Assembly: GCF_004571025.1 (NCBI RefSeq)
Contig: NZ_SPQT01000021.1
Span: forward strand, 62,001-126,000
Reading direction: 5' to 3'
DNA length: 64,000 bases
DNA from: Bradyrhizobium niftali
GTDB taxonomy: Bacteria; Pseudomonadota; Alphaproteobacteria; Rhizobiales; Xanthobacteraceae
The notes beneath the pieces are model-generated. The model saw only the letters and a list, made by a program, of their open reading frames with translations, ran no database searches and was not told where the DNA came from. Position numbers and translations under genes: made by a program. Positions 32,676 through 43,994 of this stretch are shown here, piece by piece. Within the stretch, counting starts at the first letter, position 1. Every line of letters begins with the position of its first letter.

Positions 32676-33632
32676 ATGCCAATCCAGTTCACGACGGACG
32701 GCAGCCCCGGCTACCGGCGGCTCGCCCTCTGGCAGGACATCGTCTGCGACGTCTTCGTCGGGCTCGACTGCAAGTCCGATCTCGGCAGCGCCTTCCGCGG
32801 CTCGGTCACACAGGCCACGCTCGGCAAGGCCGTGTGCTCCGACGTCTGCTCCGATCGCCAGCACGTGTTCCGCACGCCCTCGCGCATCGCGCGCTCCGAC
32901 CAGGATTTTGTGCTCATCGCACTCGGTAATCGCGGCGACGGCGGCGTGGTGCAGGACGGCCGCGAGACCGTGATCCATCCCGGCGAGTTCGCGCTCTACG
33001 ACACCACGCGTCCCTATGAGCTGAAGTTCAACGGCAGCTTCACGCAGACCATCTTCAAGGTGCCGCGCGAGATGTTGCAGCGACGGCTCGGCGGCACCGA
33101 GACGCTGACCGCGATCTCGTTCGGCACTGATGCGCCGCTCGAGCGGCTCGCCTACGACTTCATCTTCAGGCTGTGCCAGAGCGCGGACCGGCTCGCCCCG
33201 AACAATTCCGCCGCCCTGTCGGAGCAGGCCGTCGATCTCCTGGCGATGGCGCTGAGCGAGCGGCTCGGCAAGACGCCGCTGCCGTCCTCGACACATCGCT
33301 CCGCCCTGCTCTACCGGCTGAAGGCCCACATCCGCGCGCACCTCGCCGATCCCGACCTTTCGCTGGCGGAGACTGCGGCCGCGCTCGGTATCTCGCCGCG
33401 CTACGTGAACGATCTCCTCGCCGACGAGGAGACGTCGTTCCAGCGTCATGTGCTTGCCGAGCGTCTTGCCCAATGCCGGCGCGACCTCGCCTCGCCCATG
33501 CTCGCGCACCGCCACATCAGCGAGATCGCGTTTGCCTGGGGCTTCAACGACCTCTCGCATTTCGGCCGCGTCTTCCGCGAACATTTCGGGATGTCGCCGC
33601 GCGATTTCCGGCAGGGCCAGCTGCGGCACTGA
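32676..33632 (+). CDS. AraC family transcriptional regulator (NitR-like)
   Basis: A 318-residue regulator. The N-terminal half (LALWQDIVCDVFVGLDC, VIHPGEFALYDTTRPYELKF) is the AraC-binding-like domain found in NitR/OxdR-type activators. The C-terminal 100 residues contain two helix-turn-helix units: LSLAETAAALGISPRYVNDL and ISEIAFAWGFNDLSHFGRVF, ending FGMSPRDFR. The start ATG 32676 is preceded by AAGGGAGG eight bases away. Divergent placement indicates control of the nitrilase-aldoxime dehydratase operon, probably in response to a nitrile or aldoxime. Confidence 0.93.
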   Translation: MPIQFTTDGSPGYRRLALWQDIVCDVFVGLDCKSDLGSAFRGSVTQATLGKAVCSDVCSDRQHVFRTPSRIARSDQDFVLIALGNRGDGGVVQDGRETVIHPGEFALYDTTRPYELKFNGSFTQTIFKVPREMLQRRLGGTETLTAISFGTDAPLERLAYDFIFRLCQSADRLAPNNSAALSEQAVDLLAMALSERLGKTPLPSSTHRSALLYRLKAHIRAHLADPDLSLAETAAALGISPRYVNDLLADEETSFQRHVLAERLAQCRRDLASPMLAHRHISEIAFAWGFNDLSHFGRVFREHFGMSPRDFRQGQLRH

Positions 33633-33736
33633 CGTTCACTCCGGTCAGCCATCATCGCAAGCCTTCGCCCTGAGCGAAGGCATCGCTCGGCAATTCCAGA
33701 TTGTCTTGGTTGGCAGCCTGCATCAGGCTGGCTCAC

Positions 33737-33973
33737 ATGAGGACTCACACCACGATAAGCGGATCGGAGCTGTTGCTGGGCATGATCGCGATCCGGCTCG
33801 CCGCGCTGGTCGTGGTGGGCTGGAGCCTTGCGCTCCTGCCGCGGCAGGCGCGCAACGTCGAACTCGCCTGCACGCCCTCTGTCGCAGCAGCAATCGAGAC
33901 GCAGGCTCCCGTGAAGACCGTCGGCCCGCGCCTCGTCGATGCCGCGTTCGATGACATGCTTCGGCACGACTAG
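33737..33973 (+). CDS. Small single-helix membrane protein, 78 residues
   Basis: A 78-residue protein with one hydrophobic helix (ELLLGMIAIRLAALVVVGWS) followed by a soluble tail with a single cysteine. ATG 33737 gives a short basic N-terminus; an earlier in-frame codon would add twelve residues. No family is recognised. The gene stands alone between the AraC gene and the aldo/keto reductase. Confidence 0.6.
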   Translation: MRTHTTISGSELLLGMIAIRLAALVVVGWSLALLPRQARNVELACTPSVAAAIETQAPVKTVGPRLVDAAFDDMLRHD

Positions 33974-34088
33974 AGCGCTCCCGAGCAAGGCCGGTATGTG
34001 AGCGCGTGATAGGACAAGGCGCCTGCTTGCGCTAACTTCGGCGCCAAGGCCGCACGGATCAAACCGCGGCCAGCCGAGGAGCACATCG

Positions 34089-35114
34089 ATGGAATACCGA
34101 CGCTTGGGCCGGTCCGGCCTCATGGTGCCCGCTTTGAGTCTTGGAACCGGCACCTTCGGCGGCGTCGGCCGCCTCGCTGCCTGGGGCACCACCGACGCGA
34201 GCGAAGCGCGGCGGCTTCTGGATATCTGCCTCGAGGCCGGCGTGTCGATGTTCGACACCGCCGACGTCTATTCGCTCGGCGAGTCCGAGCGCGTTCTCGG
34301 CGAAGCCATCAAGGGCCGCCGCGACAAGGTCTTGGTCTCGACCAAGGCGACGTTCCGTTTCGGCGACGGGCCCAACGACATCGGCTCGTCACGGCAGCAT
34401 CTGCTCGCCGCCATCGACGGCTCGCTCGCCCGGCTCGGCACCGATTACATCGACCTGTTCCAGCTCCATGGCTTCGATGCCTTCACCCCGCCTGAAGAGG
34501 TGCTCGCAACCCTCGACGTGCTCGTGCGCGCCGGCAAGATCCGCTATGTCGGCGTCTCGAACTTTTCAGGCTGGCACCTGATGAAGTCGCTCTCCGTCGC
34601 CGACAAGCATGGCTTCCCGCGCTACGTTGCCAATCAGACCTACTATTCGTTGATCGGCCGCGACTATGAGTGGGAGCTGATGCCGCTCGGCCTCGACCAG
34701 GGGGTCGGCGCCGTGGTCTGGTCGCCGCTCGGATGGGGACGCCTCACCGGAAAGATCCGGCGAGGCCAGCCGAAGCCCGAGGTGAGCCGCCTGCCCAAGA
34801 CCGCCGATTTCGGACCGCCCGTGCCCGATGAGCACGTCTATCGCGTGGTCGACGCGATCGACGAGGTCGCCAAGGAGACGGGCAAGAGCGTCTCGCAGAT
34901 TGCGCTGAACTGGCTGCTCCAGCGTCCGACGGTCTCGACGCTGATCATCGGCGCGCGCAACGAGACGCAGCTGCGCGAAAATCTCGGCGCGGTCGGCTGG
35001 ACATTGACCAAGGACCAGATTGCAAAGCTCGATGCCGCGAGCAAGGTGACGTTGCCCTATCCCTACTGGCATCAGCGCACCACCTTCACCGACCGCAATC
35101 CGCCGGCGGTGTAG
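34089..35114 (+). CDS. Aldo/keto reductase
   Basis: A 341-residue NADPH-dependent oxidoreductase of the AKR superfamily (YajO/AKR11-13-like). The catalytic tetrad is visible: Asp and Tyr in MFDTADVYSLGESE, Lys in VSTKATF, His in FQLHGFD. The cofactor-binding C-terminal motif STLIIGARNETQL is present. The protein starts MEYRRLGRSGL, typical of the family. The substrate is not known. A strong hairpin follows 64 bases past the stop. Confidence 0.93.
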   Translation: MEYRRLGRSGLMVPALSLGTGTFGGVGRLAAWGTTDASEARRLLDICLEAGVSMFDTADVYSLGESERVLGEAIKGRRDKVLVSTKATFRFGDGPNDIGSSRQHLLAAIDGSLARLGTDYIDLFQLHGFDAFTPPEEVLATLDVLVRAGKIRYVGVSNFSGWHLMKSLSVADKHGFPRYVANQTYYSLIGRDYEWELMPLGLDQGVGAVVWSPLGWGRLTGKIRRGQPKPEVSRLPKTADFGPPVPDEHVYRVVDAIDEVAKETGKSVSQIALNWLLQRPTVSTLIIGARNETQLRENLGAVGWTLTKDQIAKLDAASKVTLPYPYWHQRTTFTDRNPPAV

Positions 35115-35178
35115 AGACGGCCAACGGCCCGACCGCTCGGCTTCCTGAGCCCTCTCGAAAGCGGTCCCGACCCGTTGT

Positions 35179-35209
35179 CCTGTGCCGGAAGGCCTGCTTC
35201 CGGCACAGG
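35179..35209. terminator. Strong hairpin between aldo/keto reductase and MFS genes
   Basis: CCTGTGCCGGAAG (35179-35191), loop GCCTG, CTTCCGGCACAGG (35197-35209): a perfect 13-base stem. It is not followed by a T-run, so it is a possible Rho-linked terminator or RNA-stability hairpin. Confidence 0.5.
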
Positions 35210-35297
35210 AACTGTCCGTGTCCTGCCGGGTTGCGATCCAATCTGCAATTTCCTAATCCGGAGATGAAACACGGCTCGAATCAAGCGCGCCTTCATC

Positions 35298-36719
35298 ATG
35301 TCGTCCGCCCCCACAGTGCATGCCGACGGCCTGCCGCAGCCCCAGCGCAACCAGGCGGTCCTGACCATTGCGCTCGGCATCATCATGGCGGTGGTGGACA
35401 GCGCCATCGCCAACGTCGCGCTGCCGACGATCGCGGCCGACCTCGACGCGAGCCCGGCCTTCTCGATCTGGATCGTCAACGGCTACCAGCTCGCGATCAC
35501 CATCTCGCTGCTGCCGCTCGCCTCGCTCGGCGAGATCGTCGGCTATCGCCGAGTCTATCTGGTCGGGCTCGTGCTGTTCACGCTCGCGTCCGCCTTCTGC
35601 GCGCTGGCGCATACGCTGCCGCTGCTGACGGTCGCGCGCATCATCCAGGGCTTTGGCGCGGCCGGCATCATGAGCGTCAACGCGGCGCTGGTGCGCTTCA
35701 CCTATCCGCGCAGCCTGCTCGGCCGCGGCATCGGGCTCAACGCGCTCGTCGTCGCCTTCTCGGCCGCGGTCGGCCCGACGCTCGCGGCCGGCATCCTCGC
35801 GGTCGGGAGCTGGCCCTGGCTGTTCGCCATCAACGTGCCGCTCGGCGCGGTGACGCTGGTGCTGGGCCTGCGCAGCCTGCCGCACACCAAGCCCGCGAGC
35901 CATTCATTCGACTGGCAGAGCGCGGGTCTGTCCGCGATTACCTTCGGTGTCGGCATTGCCGCGATCGACAGCGTCGGTCATGGCGAGGCCGCGCTCACCT
36001 GCCTCGTCCAGTTCGCAATCGCGATCGTCGCCGGCGCACTGCTGATCTATCGCGAAACCCACATGGCCTCGCCGCTGCTGCCGGTCGATCTCTTGCGCAT
36101 CCCCGTCTTCGCGCTGTCGATTGCGACCTCGATCGCATCGTTCTGCGGGCAGATGCTGGCCTTCGTCGCGATCCCCTTCTATCTCCAGAGCCGCTTCGGC
36201 TATTCCGCCGTGCATATGGGCCTCCTGATCACGCCGTGGCCGATCGCGCTCGCCTTCGCAGCCCCCCTCGCCGGCCGCCTGGTCGAACATTATCCGGCTG
36301 GCCTGCTCGGCGGCATCGGGCTCACGCTGTTCGCCTGCGGGCTCGGCGCGCTCGCCCTCCTGCCGGCCGCGCCAACGCCGCTCGACGTGATCTGGCGGAT
36401 GGCGCTGGCCGGGGCCGGCTTCGGCCTGTTCCAGACCCCCAACAACCGCACCATGATCGCCGCCGCCCCGCGCGAGCGCGCCGGCGGTGCCAGCGGCATG
36501 CTGGGCACGGCGCGGCTGCTCGGCCAGACCACGGGCGCGGCGCTGGTGGCGCTCTTCCTCGGCCTCTATCCAGTTGACGGGACCCGAGTCGCGCTCCTCA
36601 CCGGCGTCGGCTTTGCGCTCTGCGGCGCGGTGCTAAGCATGCTGCGGCTCTCGCCCGCAGGCGCGCGCGGCGCCGAGCATGTCCGCGTGCAGGACGACCA
36701 GCGCCTGCGCGGCGAATAG
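35298..36719 (+). CDS. MFS transporter, DHA2-like drug exporter
   Basis: A 473-residue permease with about 14 predicted helices, as in the DHA2 (EmrB/QacA) group. DHA2 features include AVVDSAIANVALPTIAADL near helix 1, WIVNGYQLAITISLLPLASL, and motif C-like sequence GIGLNALVVAFSAAVGPTLA in helix 5. No membrane fusion protein is adjacent. The start ATG 35298 is the first plausible codon. It probably exports a toxic or signalling compound; the substrate is unknown. Confidence 0.9.
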   Translation: MSSAPTVHADGLPQPQRNQAVLTIALGIIMAVVDSAIANVALPTIAADLDASPAFSIWIVNGYQLAITISLLPLASLGEIVGYRRVYLVGLVLFTLASAFCALAHTLPLLTVARIIQGFGAAGIMSVNAALVRFTYPRSLLGRGIGLNALVVAFSAAVGPTLAAGILAVGSWPWLFAINVPLGAVTLVLGLRSLPHTKPASHSFDWQSAGLSAITFGVGIAAIDSVGHGEAALTCLVQFAIAIVAGALLIYRETHMASPLLPVDLLRIPVFALSIATSIASFCGQMLAFVAIPFYLQSRFGYSAVHMGLLITPWPIALAFAAPLAGRLVEHYPAGLLGGIGLTLFACGLGALALLPAAPTPLDVIWRMALAGAGFGLFQTPNNRTMIAAAPRERAGGASGMLGTARLLGQTTGAALVALFLGLYPVDGTRVALLTGVGFALCGAVLSMLRLSPAGARGAEHVRVQDDQRLRGE

Positions 36720-36846
36720 AACCGGCCAAGCGCAGGTGCTCGACCCATCTCCACACAACCGGTGCGTGGCTTAACTATCTGGACCAATGACGTATTGCCC
36801 TCGCGCTCTGGTTGCGCTTCACTGGCGGCGGGACAAGGGGCATTTC

Positions 36847-37305
36847 ATGCGATCATTTGGAATTGTGGCGCTCAGCGTCATGCTGGGCGGCTGCGCGTCC
36901 GTCACGCGCGGGACGACCGAGAATATCAGCATCTCATCGACACCTTCAGGCGTCGAAGCCGTCGTCAGCGGAATGGAGGTTCCGACCACCTGCACGACGC
37001 CCTGCTCCGTGGTCGTCAAGCGGAATGCCGACATCTCCATCACCTTCCAGAAGGAAGGCTACGAGCCGCAGATCGTGCCGCTCAGCCGCGACATCCAGAC
37101 CGGCGGCGCCGCCGGCTTTGCCGGTAATCTTCTGCTGGGCGGTGTCGTCGGCATGGGGGTCGATGCCGCGACGGGCGCGGCAACCGATCACAAGCCGAAT
37201 CCGGTCATCGTGACGATGCAGCCGTCCGGCCCTGCCCGCGCACGGCCACCCGCGCCGAAGAAACCGCGGCCACCTGCGGCACCTGCGCCTGACACCGGCA
37301 CTTAA
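36847..37305 (+). CDS. Lipoprotein with PEGA-like domain
   Basis: A 152-residue lipoprotein. The signal sequence (MRSFGIVALSVMLGGCASVT) ends in the lipobox LGGC, so Cys16 is the probable lipidated residue. Residues 25-80 (ISISSTPSGVEAVVSGMEVP, CTTPCSVVVKRNADISITFQ and KEGYEP) resemble a PEGA domain. A glycine-rich hydrophobic stretch follows (AGFAGNLLLGGVVGMGVDAA) and then a proline-rich tail. ATG 36847 is chosen because it gives the signal peptide directly. A bidirectional terminator follows. Confidence 0.85.
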   Translation: MRSFGIVALSVMLGGCASVTRGTTENISISSTPSGVEAVVSGMEVPTTCTTPCSVVVKRNADISITFQKEGYEPQIVPLSRDIQTGGAAGFAGNLLLGGVVGMGVDAATGAATDHKPNPVIVTMQPSGPARARPPAPKKPRPPAAPAPDTGT

Positions 37306-37328
37306 AACCCCGCATTGCGACACAAACA

Positions 37329-37356
37329 AAAAGGCCGGCTATTCAGCCGGCCTTTT
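37329..37356. terminator. Bidirectional intrinsic terminator
   Basis: AAAAGGCCGGCT (37329-37340), loop ATTC, AGCCGGCCTTTT (37345-37356). The A-rich and T-rich ends allow termination on both strands, serving the convergent lipoprotein and clpA genes. Confidence 0.85.
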
Positions 37357-37375
37357 CGATTTCATCACGCGCCGA

Positions 37376-39784
<2,409 letters not shown>

Positions 39785-40076
39785 TCGCGTCCTCTATGGC
39801 CCCCACCATCATGATCGTCCTCGCCCGGTCAGGCAACAACAACCTTTGTCACATATAGTTATACAAGACGGCGGCGAAAGACCGGTTCCGCGACTCGGCA
39901 GCTAGCCATCTGCGGTATTTTTCGATGCAAAACCCGTTCCGATTTGGGCGGGATCGGCGCCGGTTCAGAATTCCGTAGTTCTGCCGGCTGCAACGGACAT
40001 CGCGCGCAGGCACCACGCGGCGGTCCACTGCGACATACACAAGCAAGAGCCGGCTACGAACGCGCCGTGAGGTGAC

Positions 40077-40469
40077 TTATTTCTTCTCCATCACGCATTG
40101 CAGCGGATGCTGGTGCTTGCGGGCGAAGTCCATCACCTGTGTCACCTTGGTCTCGGCGATCTCGTAGGTGAACACGCCGCACTCGCCGATGCCGTGATGG
40201 TGGACGTGCAGCATGATCTTGGTCGCCGCCTCGACGTCCTTCTGGAAGAACTTCTCCAGCACGTGGACCACGAACTCCATCGGCGTGTAATCGTCGTTCA
40301 GGATCAGAACGCGATACAGGTTCGGCCGCTTGGTCTTCGGCTTGACCTTGGTGATGACAGAGGTGTTCGGCCCCGTCGGGCTGCCGGAACGGTTCTCGTC
40401 GTTGCTCATCCGGGGAGCGCGGGCGGCGGCGGCCGCAGGCAGGTCGAGGCTGGAAGTCAATTGCGGCAT
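40077..40469 (-). CDS. clpS: ATP-dependent Clp protease adaptor ClpS
   Basis: A 130-residue N-recognin that brings N-degron proteins to ClpA. The core RPNLYRVLILNDDYTPMEF (the N-degron pocket includes NDD and the Met), VVHVLEKFFQKDVEAA, MLHVHHHGIGECGVFTYEIA and ETKV is diagnostic. The N-terminal 45 residues are a low-complexity extension. ATG 40469 or ATG 40409 (MSNDENRS) could be the start. Orientation and distance match the usual clpS-clpA arrangement. Confidence 0.96.
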   Translation of the reverse strand: MPQLTSSLDLPAAAAARAPRMSNDENRSGSPTGPNTSVITKVKPKTKRPNLYRVLILNDDYTPMEFVVHVLEKFFQKDVEAATKIMLHVHHHGIGECGVFTYEIAETKVTQVMDFARKHQHPLQCVMEKK

Positions 40470-41159
40470 GGCTCAGGCGTTCAAATTCCCCACGGAAGCA
40501 GTGACGGCCCGCCGCGCGGCCCCGCCTTTCGGAGCTTCGCGCTGGCGCACCGCGTTTTGGGATCGCCGCTTCCAACCGATCCGGTCCAAACCAGATCGAT
40601 TGCGAGAATATGGGTCTGCCCCCGGCTCGCCGCAAGCGTGCAAGATCCGGCTGCCGCGGTCCCGATTCCCGATCCGGGCGATCCTGACCGAGGTTAGTCA
40701 ATCCGGACCGGTTTGACAAAAATTTCCGCGGCGCCGTCTCGAACATGGTGACCAGGAACCGGCCGTTAACGCGACCGCGACGGTTTCGCGCGGGACCATC
40801 TCCGGGCTTCTACGGTACCTGCTGTTCAATCGCGTGACGCGAAATCGGGCAAAATCGCAAATTCCGAGGATGGCCGTGCTTCATCCGCCCTGCCCTGTGT
40901 CAGCCGCGTCGCTCGACTTGCCCGGCACCACCATCACCTCGCAGTTAAGCAGCAAGGCGCAGGCCCAATTCAACGTGCGCTTCATTCGCGCTGTGCGCAT
41001 CGGGCGGGCGAGCATCACGATCCACACTGTGCAGGCGAACACCGGCAAGCGTCCGCCCCCAAGCGTGCTGCCATATTGTGCGCGCAACATCGACAAATTC
41101 TAGTTGGTCCCGCCGGCAAACCAGACCGCGCGCTGAGACGGATCCGTCGCGACAAACGA
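40470..41159. other. Long intergenic region upstream of clpS, no supported gene
   Basis: About 690 bases without a gene I can defend. Overlapping frames on both strands occur at about 40834-41103 (77-90 codons), but neither has a convincing ribosome binding site or recognisable family. The first 300 bases should hold the clpS promoter and leader. Confidence 0.5.
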
Positions 41160-41161
41160 AA

Positions 41162-41186
41162 AAGCCCGGCTGGTTCAGCCGGGCTT
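41162..41186 (-). terminator. Intrinsic terminator of the phasin gene
   Basis: Read on the minus strand: AAGCCCGGCTG, loop AAC, CAGCCGGGCTT, then a T-run. It lies 26 bases past the phasin stop. A strong Rho-independent terminator. Confidence 0.85.
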
Positions 41187-41212
41187 CTTGCTTCCAGGAT
41201 GTCCAGGAAAGG

Positions 41213-41551
41213 TTAGTTGGCGGCCGGGGTGAACTTCGACACGATGGTCTCAACCGGCTTGAACGCCTGCTTGGCGAGATCGCTGTAGAGGCCGGCGATC
41301 TTCTGCGATTCCGCGACGAAGGTCTCGTAGGAGGAACGGGCGAAGTCGGTCTGCGCTTCCATCGCCTTGTCCAGCGACTTCACGCCGGAAAGCTTCTCGA
41401 CGAAGGACTTGGTGTCTTCGAACGACTTCTTGGTGTAGTCGCCATAGGCGCTGGCGATCGCCTGGAGGCCGTGCTGCACCGAGGTCGCGGAGGCGACGCA
41501 CTGCTCGAACTGCTCTTTCCCGTAGCTCTGAAAGTCTTCAACTTTGAACAT
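41213..41551 (-). CDS. Phasin family protein
   Basis: A 112-residue amphipathic helical protein of the phasin family, which coats polyhydroxyalkanoate granules. Family segments are MFKVEDFQSYGKEQFEQCVA, SATSVQHGLQAIASAYGDYT, KSFEDTKSFVEKLSGVKSLD and ARSSYETFVAESQKIAGLYS. ATG 41551 is preceded by GGATT-type purines. Two repeats with TGC...GCA geometry lie 64-108 bases upstream and fit control by PhaR, the PHA-responsive repressor. Highly expressed phasins usually show this combination with a strong terminator. Confidence 0.92.
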   Translation of the reverse strand: MFKVEDFQSYGKEQFEQCVASATSVQHGLQAIASAYGDYTKKSFEDTKSFVEKLSGVKSLDKAMEAQTDFARSSYETFVAESQKIAGLYSDLAKQAFKPVETIVSKFTPAAN

Positions 41552-41614
41552 TTCGGAATCCTTTTCCCTGGCTCGCGTCCGGAAGCCCCGGCTCCCTGAC
41601 ATTGCCCACAAATA

Positions 41615-41659
41615 GTGCAACGCACAAAAAAGTCAAGAATCTTGTGCGACGCACAAAAA
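41615..41659. promoter_or_regulatory. Two direct repeats upstream of the phasin gene, candidate PhaR sites
   Basis: GTGCAACGCACAAAAA (41615-41630) and GTGCGACGCACAAAAA (41644-41659) are nearly identical, 29 bases apart. Each contains TGC-N2-GCA-like symmetry followed by an A-run. PhaR in related bacteria recognises TGC-rich sites of this kind. The remaining bases to the next gene (41660-41940) show no other gene. Confidence 0.55.
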
Positions 41660-41940
41660 TTAGATCTAAACCGTGGAGATTCCCGGGGTTTCCCGCAAGG
41701 GTTCCTTAAGCTTTTGGAAACCGCGGACCCCTACTTTGATTCCCTGGACGTGTTCAGCTTCCGCAAGCGGCCAAAAGCCGTTTGAGAACATCACCTTAGC
41801 CAGAACAGCGGCTCAGGCCCAACGTCCCCCGCGGCAGACACCCGCGGAGGGGCAGCCTGAGCAGGTAATGATCCCGGGTCGATTGGGCACAATTTCGCCT
41901 CACGGGCCGGTGATCAAGTCAGAAACGGGGACGGGGTTTC

Positions 41941-43773
41941 ATGCTTCGTAAAAACTTGTCTTCCTCGCGCTTGGCGCGGGTCGGGGTTTTCGGGCTTCTT
42001 ACGGTCACCACCGCGGTCATCTTCACCACCGATGCTGCCGAGGCGCGGCGTCACCGCCGCCATTACGCGCACCACCGGGTGCAGCGCGATGTGTCCGAGA
42101 GTTCAAGCCCGAAATTCGCGTCGATCATCGTCGACGGCAATTCCGGCTCCGTGCTTCAGGCAACGAGCCCCGACGGGATCCGCCATCCGGCCTCGCTGAC
42201 CAAGATCATGACGCTCTATCTGCTGTTCGAGCGTCTCGAGTCCGGCAAGATGAAGCTCGACACCGAGTTGCCGGTGTCGCAGCACGCCGCCGATCAGGAT
42301 CCGACCAAGCTGAACCTGCGTGCCGGCCAGACCATCCGCGTCGAGGACGCGATCAAGGGTCTCGTCACCCGCTCCGCCAACGACGCCGCCGTGGTGATCG
42401 CGGAAGCGATCGCCGGCGACGAGGACGACTTCGCCCAGATGATGACGCGCAAGGCGCGTTCGCTCGGAATGTCCAAGACGGTCTACCGGAATGCCAACGG
42501 CCTTCCCAACGACGAGCAGGTCACGACCGCGCGCGATCAGGCCACGCTCGGCCGCGCCATCCAGGAGCGCTTCCCGCGCTACTACCGCTATTTCGCAACC
42601 TCGACGTTCAACTGGCGCGGCCAGTCGATCCGGAACCATAACCACCTGCTCGGCAGCGTCGAGGGCGTGGACGGCATCAAGACCGGCTACACCCGCGCCT
42701 CCGGCTTCAACCTCGTGAGCTCGATGCGCCGCGGCAACCGCCACCTGATCGGCGTGGTGCTGGGCGGCCGCAGCGGCGGTTCGCGCGACGCCATCATGCG
42801 CAACCTGCTCGCCGAGAATCTCGAGAAGGGCGCGACCACGCACACCGTCGCCGCAGTCACCGAGCGCAACGGCTCTGACGCCGCTGCCGAGGTCGCGGAT
42901 GCGTCAGATACCCCGGCCCGCACCGCTCCGCAGGCCCAGGCCGCCGCCGTCCCTGCTCCCGAAGCGGCCCCGTCGCGTCTTGCCTCGCGCCTGTCTACGC
43001 TTGCGGCCGCCACCGCCGCAATGCCGCCCGCTCAACCCAAGCCTGAAGCTCGGCCGACTGAATCCAAGATCGAGCCCGCGCCGCTCACCAATGGCGTGAT
43101 CTCCAGCCAGCCGCTCTCGATCATCCCGGGCTCGTCCGAACCGATGAAGCCGGTCCGGGTCAAGACGGTGCAGGTCAAGGCCGGCGCCGTGAAGGTCGCC
43201 TCCGCCGCTCCGGCTCAGGTCGCGCCGCAGGTTACCAGCACGGTTGCGTCCCGCTCCGACGTCGCGGAAACCTCCGGCGCCGTCGTCGCCCGGGCCGATC
43301 TGATCAACAAGCCCGAATTCCAGAGCCAACCGGAAGCGCCGAAGGCGGAAGTCGCCCGCACCGAGCTGCCGCGGCAGCCGGCCGGCTTCGGCACCGGCAA
43401 CGGCGTCCTCGGCGTGCTGCCGGCTGCAACCGCCGCGCCCACCCCGGCCGCTCCGAAACTCGCGTCCGCCGACCCGGCGCCGCAGCCGATCCAGATGAGC
43501 GCCACCACCAAGCCGGTCGTCACCCACAGCGGCTGGATCGTCCAGGTCGGCGCGCTCGAGAGCGAGAACGAAGCCCAGCAGCGCATCGATGCCGCGCGCA
43601 GCTCGGCCCGCGGCCTGCTCAGCAAGGCCGATCCGTTCACAGAGCCGGTCGTCGCCAAGGACAATCGCAAGCTCTATCGCGCCCGCTTCGCCGGGCTCGA
43701 GCGGGATCAGGCCGAAGCCGTCTGCCGCGCCCTGAAGCGCGCCGACATCTCCTGCATCACCGTCCGCAACTGA
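41941..43773 (+). CDS. D-alanyl-D-alanine carboxypeptidase with SPOR domain
   Basis: A 610-residue DacA-type penicillin-binding protein (family S11), exported to the periplasm. The signal segment is followed by the catalytic triads: SLTK (Ser85, Lys88), SAN in GLVTRSANDAAV and KTG in GIKTGYTRAS. It trims the terminal D-Ala from peptidoglycan stem peptides. A long Ala/Pro-rich linker (about residues 290-525) leads to a C-terminal SPOR domain (HSGWIVQVGALESENEAQQR) that binds denuded septal glycan. A strong terminator follows. Confidence 0.95.
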   Translation: MLRKNLSSSRLARVGVFGLLTVTTAVIFTTDAAEARRHRRHYAHHRVQRDVSESSSPKFASIIVDGNSGSVLQATSPDGIRHPASLTKIMTLYLLFERLESGKMKLDTELPVSQHAADQDPTKLNLRAGQTIRVEDAIKGLVTRSANDAAVVIAEAIAGDEDDFAQMMTRKARSLGMSKTVYRNANGLPNDEQVTTARDQATLGRAIQERFPRYYRYFATSTFNWRGQSIRNHNHLLGSVEGVDGIKTGYTRASGFNLVSSMRRGNRHLIGVVLGGRSGGSRDAIMRNLLAENLEKGATTHTVAAVTERNGSDAAAEVADASDTPARTAPQAQAAAVPAPEAAPSRLASRLSTLAAATAAMPPAQPKPEARPTESKIEPAPLTNGVISSQPLSIIPGSSEPMKPVRVKTVQVKAGAVKVASAAPAQVAPQVTSTVASRSDVAETSGAVVARADLINKPEFQSQPEAPKAEVARTELPRQPAGFGTGNGVLGVLPAATAAPTPAAPKLASADPAPQPIQMSATTKPVVTHSGWIVQVGALESENEAQQRIDAARSSARGLLSKADPFTEPVVAKDNRKLYRARFAGLERDQAEAVCRALKRADISCITVRN

Positions 43774-43792
43774 TCTCCTGCACCGTTCCGAA

Positions 43793-43823
43793 AAAAATGC
43801 CCGCGCCTTGCGCGGGCATTTTT
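43793..43823 (+). terminator. Intrinsic terminator of the carboxypeptidase gene
   Basis: AAAAATGCCCGCGC (43793-43806), loop CTT, GCGCGGGCATTTTT (43810-43823). The stem is perfect and the end T-rich; the A-rich start may also allow termination from the other strand. Confidence 0.85.
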
Positions 43824-43994
43824 GTTTTCGGCATGCGGCCGCCAAAGTCAGTTCCGCGACAACCTCTCGTCAACAATTTACGGTTAAATTTCTACTCAAG
43901 AGATCGACCACGCCGACAATGGCGGGCATCGGGGCGACGACAGACAGAGCAACGGAGCTCACGCGGTACGAGCGTTTGTAGCGTGGTGCCGGAG

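Noticed and set aside
30829..32973. A 714-codon plus-strand open frame across the aldoxime dehydratase and nitrilase genes
   Set aside because: Both catalytic enzymes on the minus strand are intact with all active-site residues; the opposite frame has no family features.
40834..41103. Possible small genes on both strands in the region before clpS
   Set aside because: Neither strand shows a convincing ribosome binding site or a recognisable family, and both frames are equally plausible, so neither is called.
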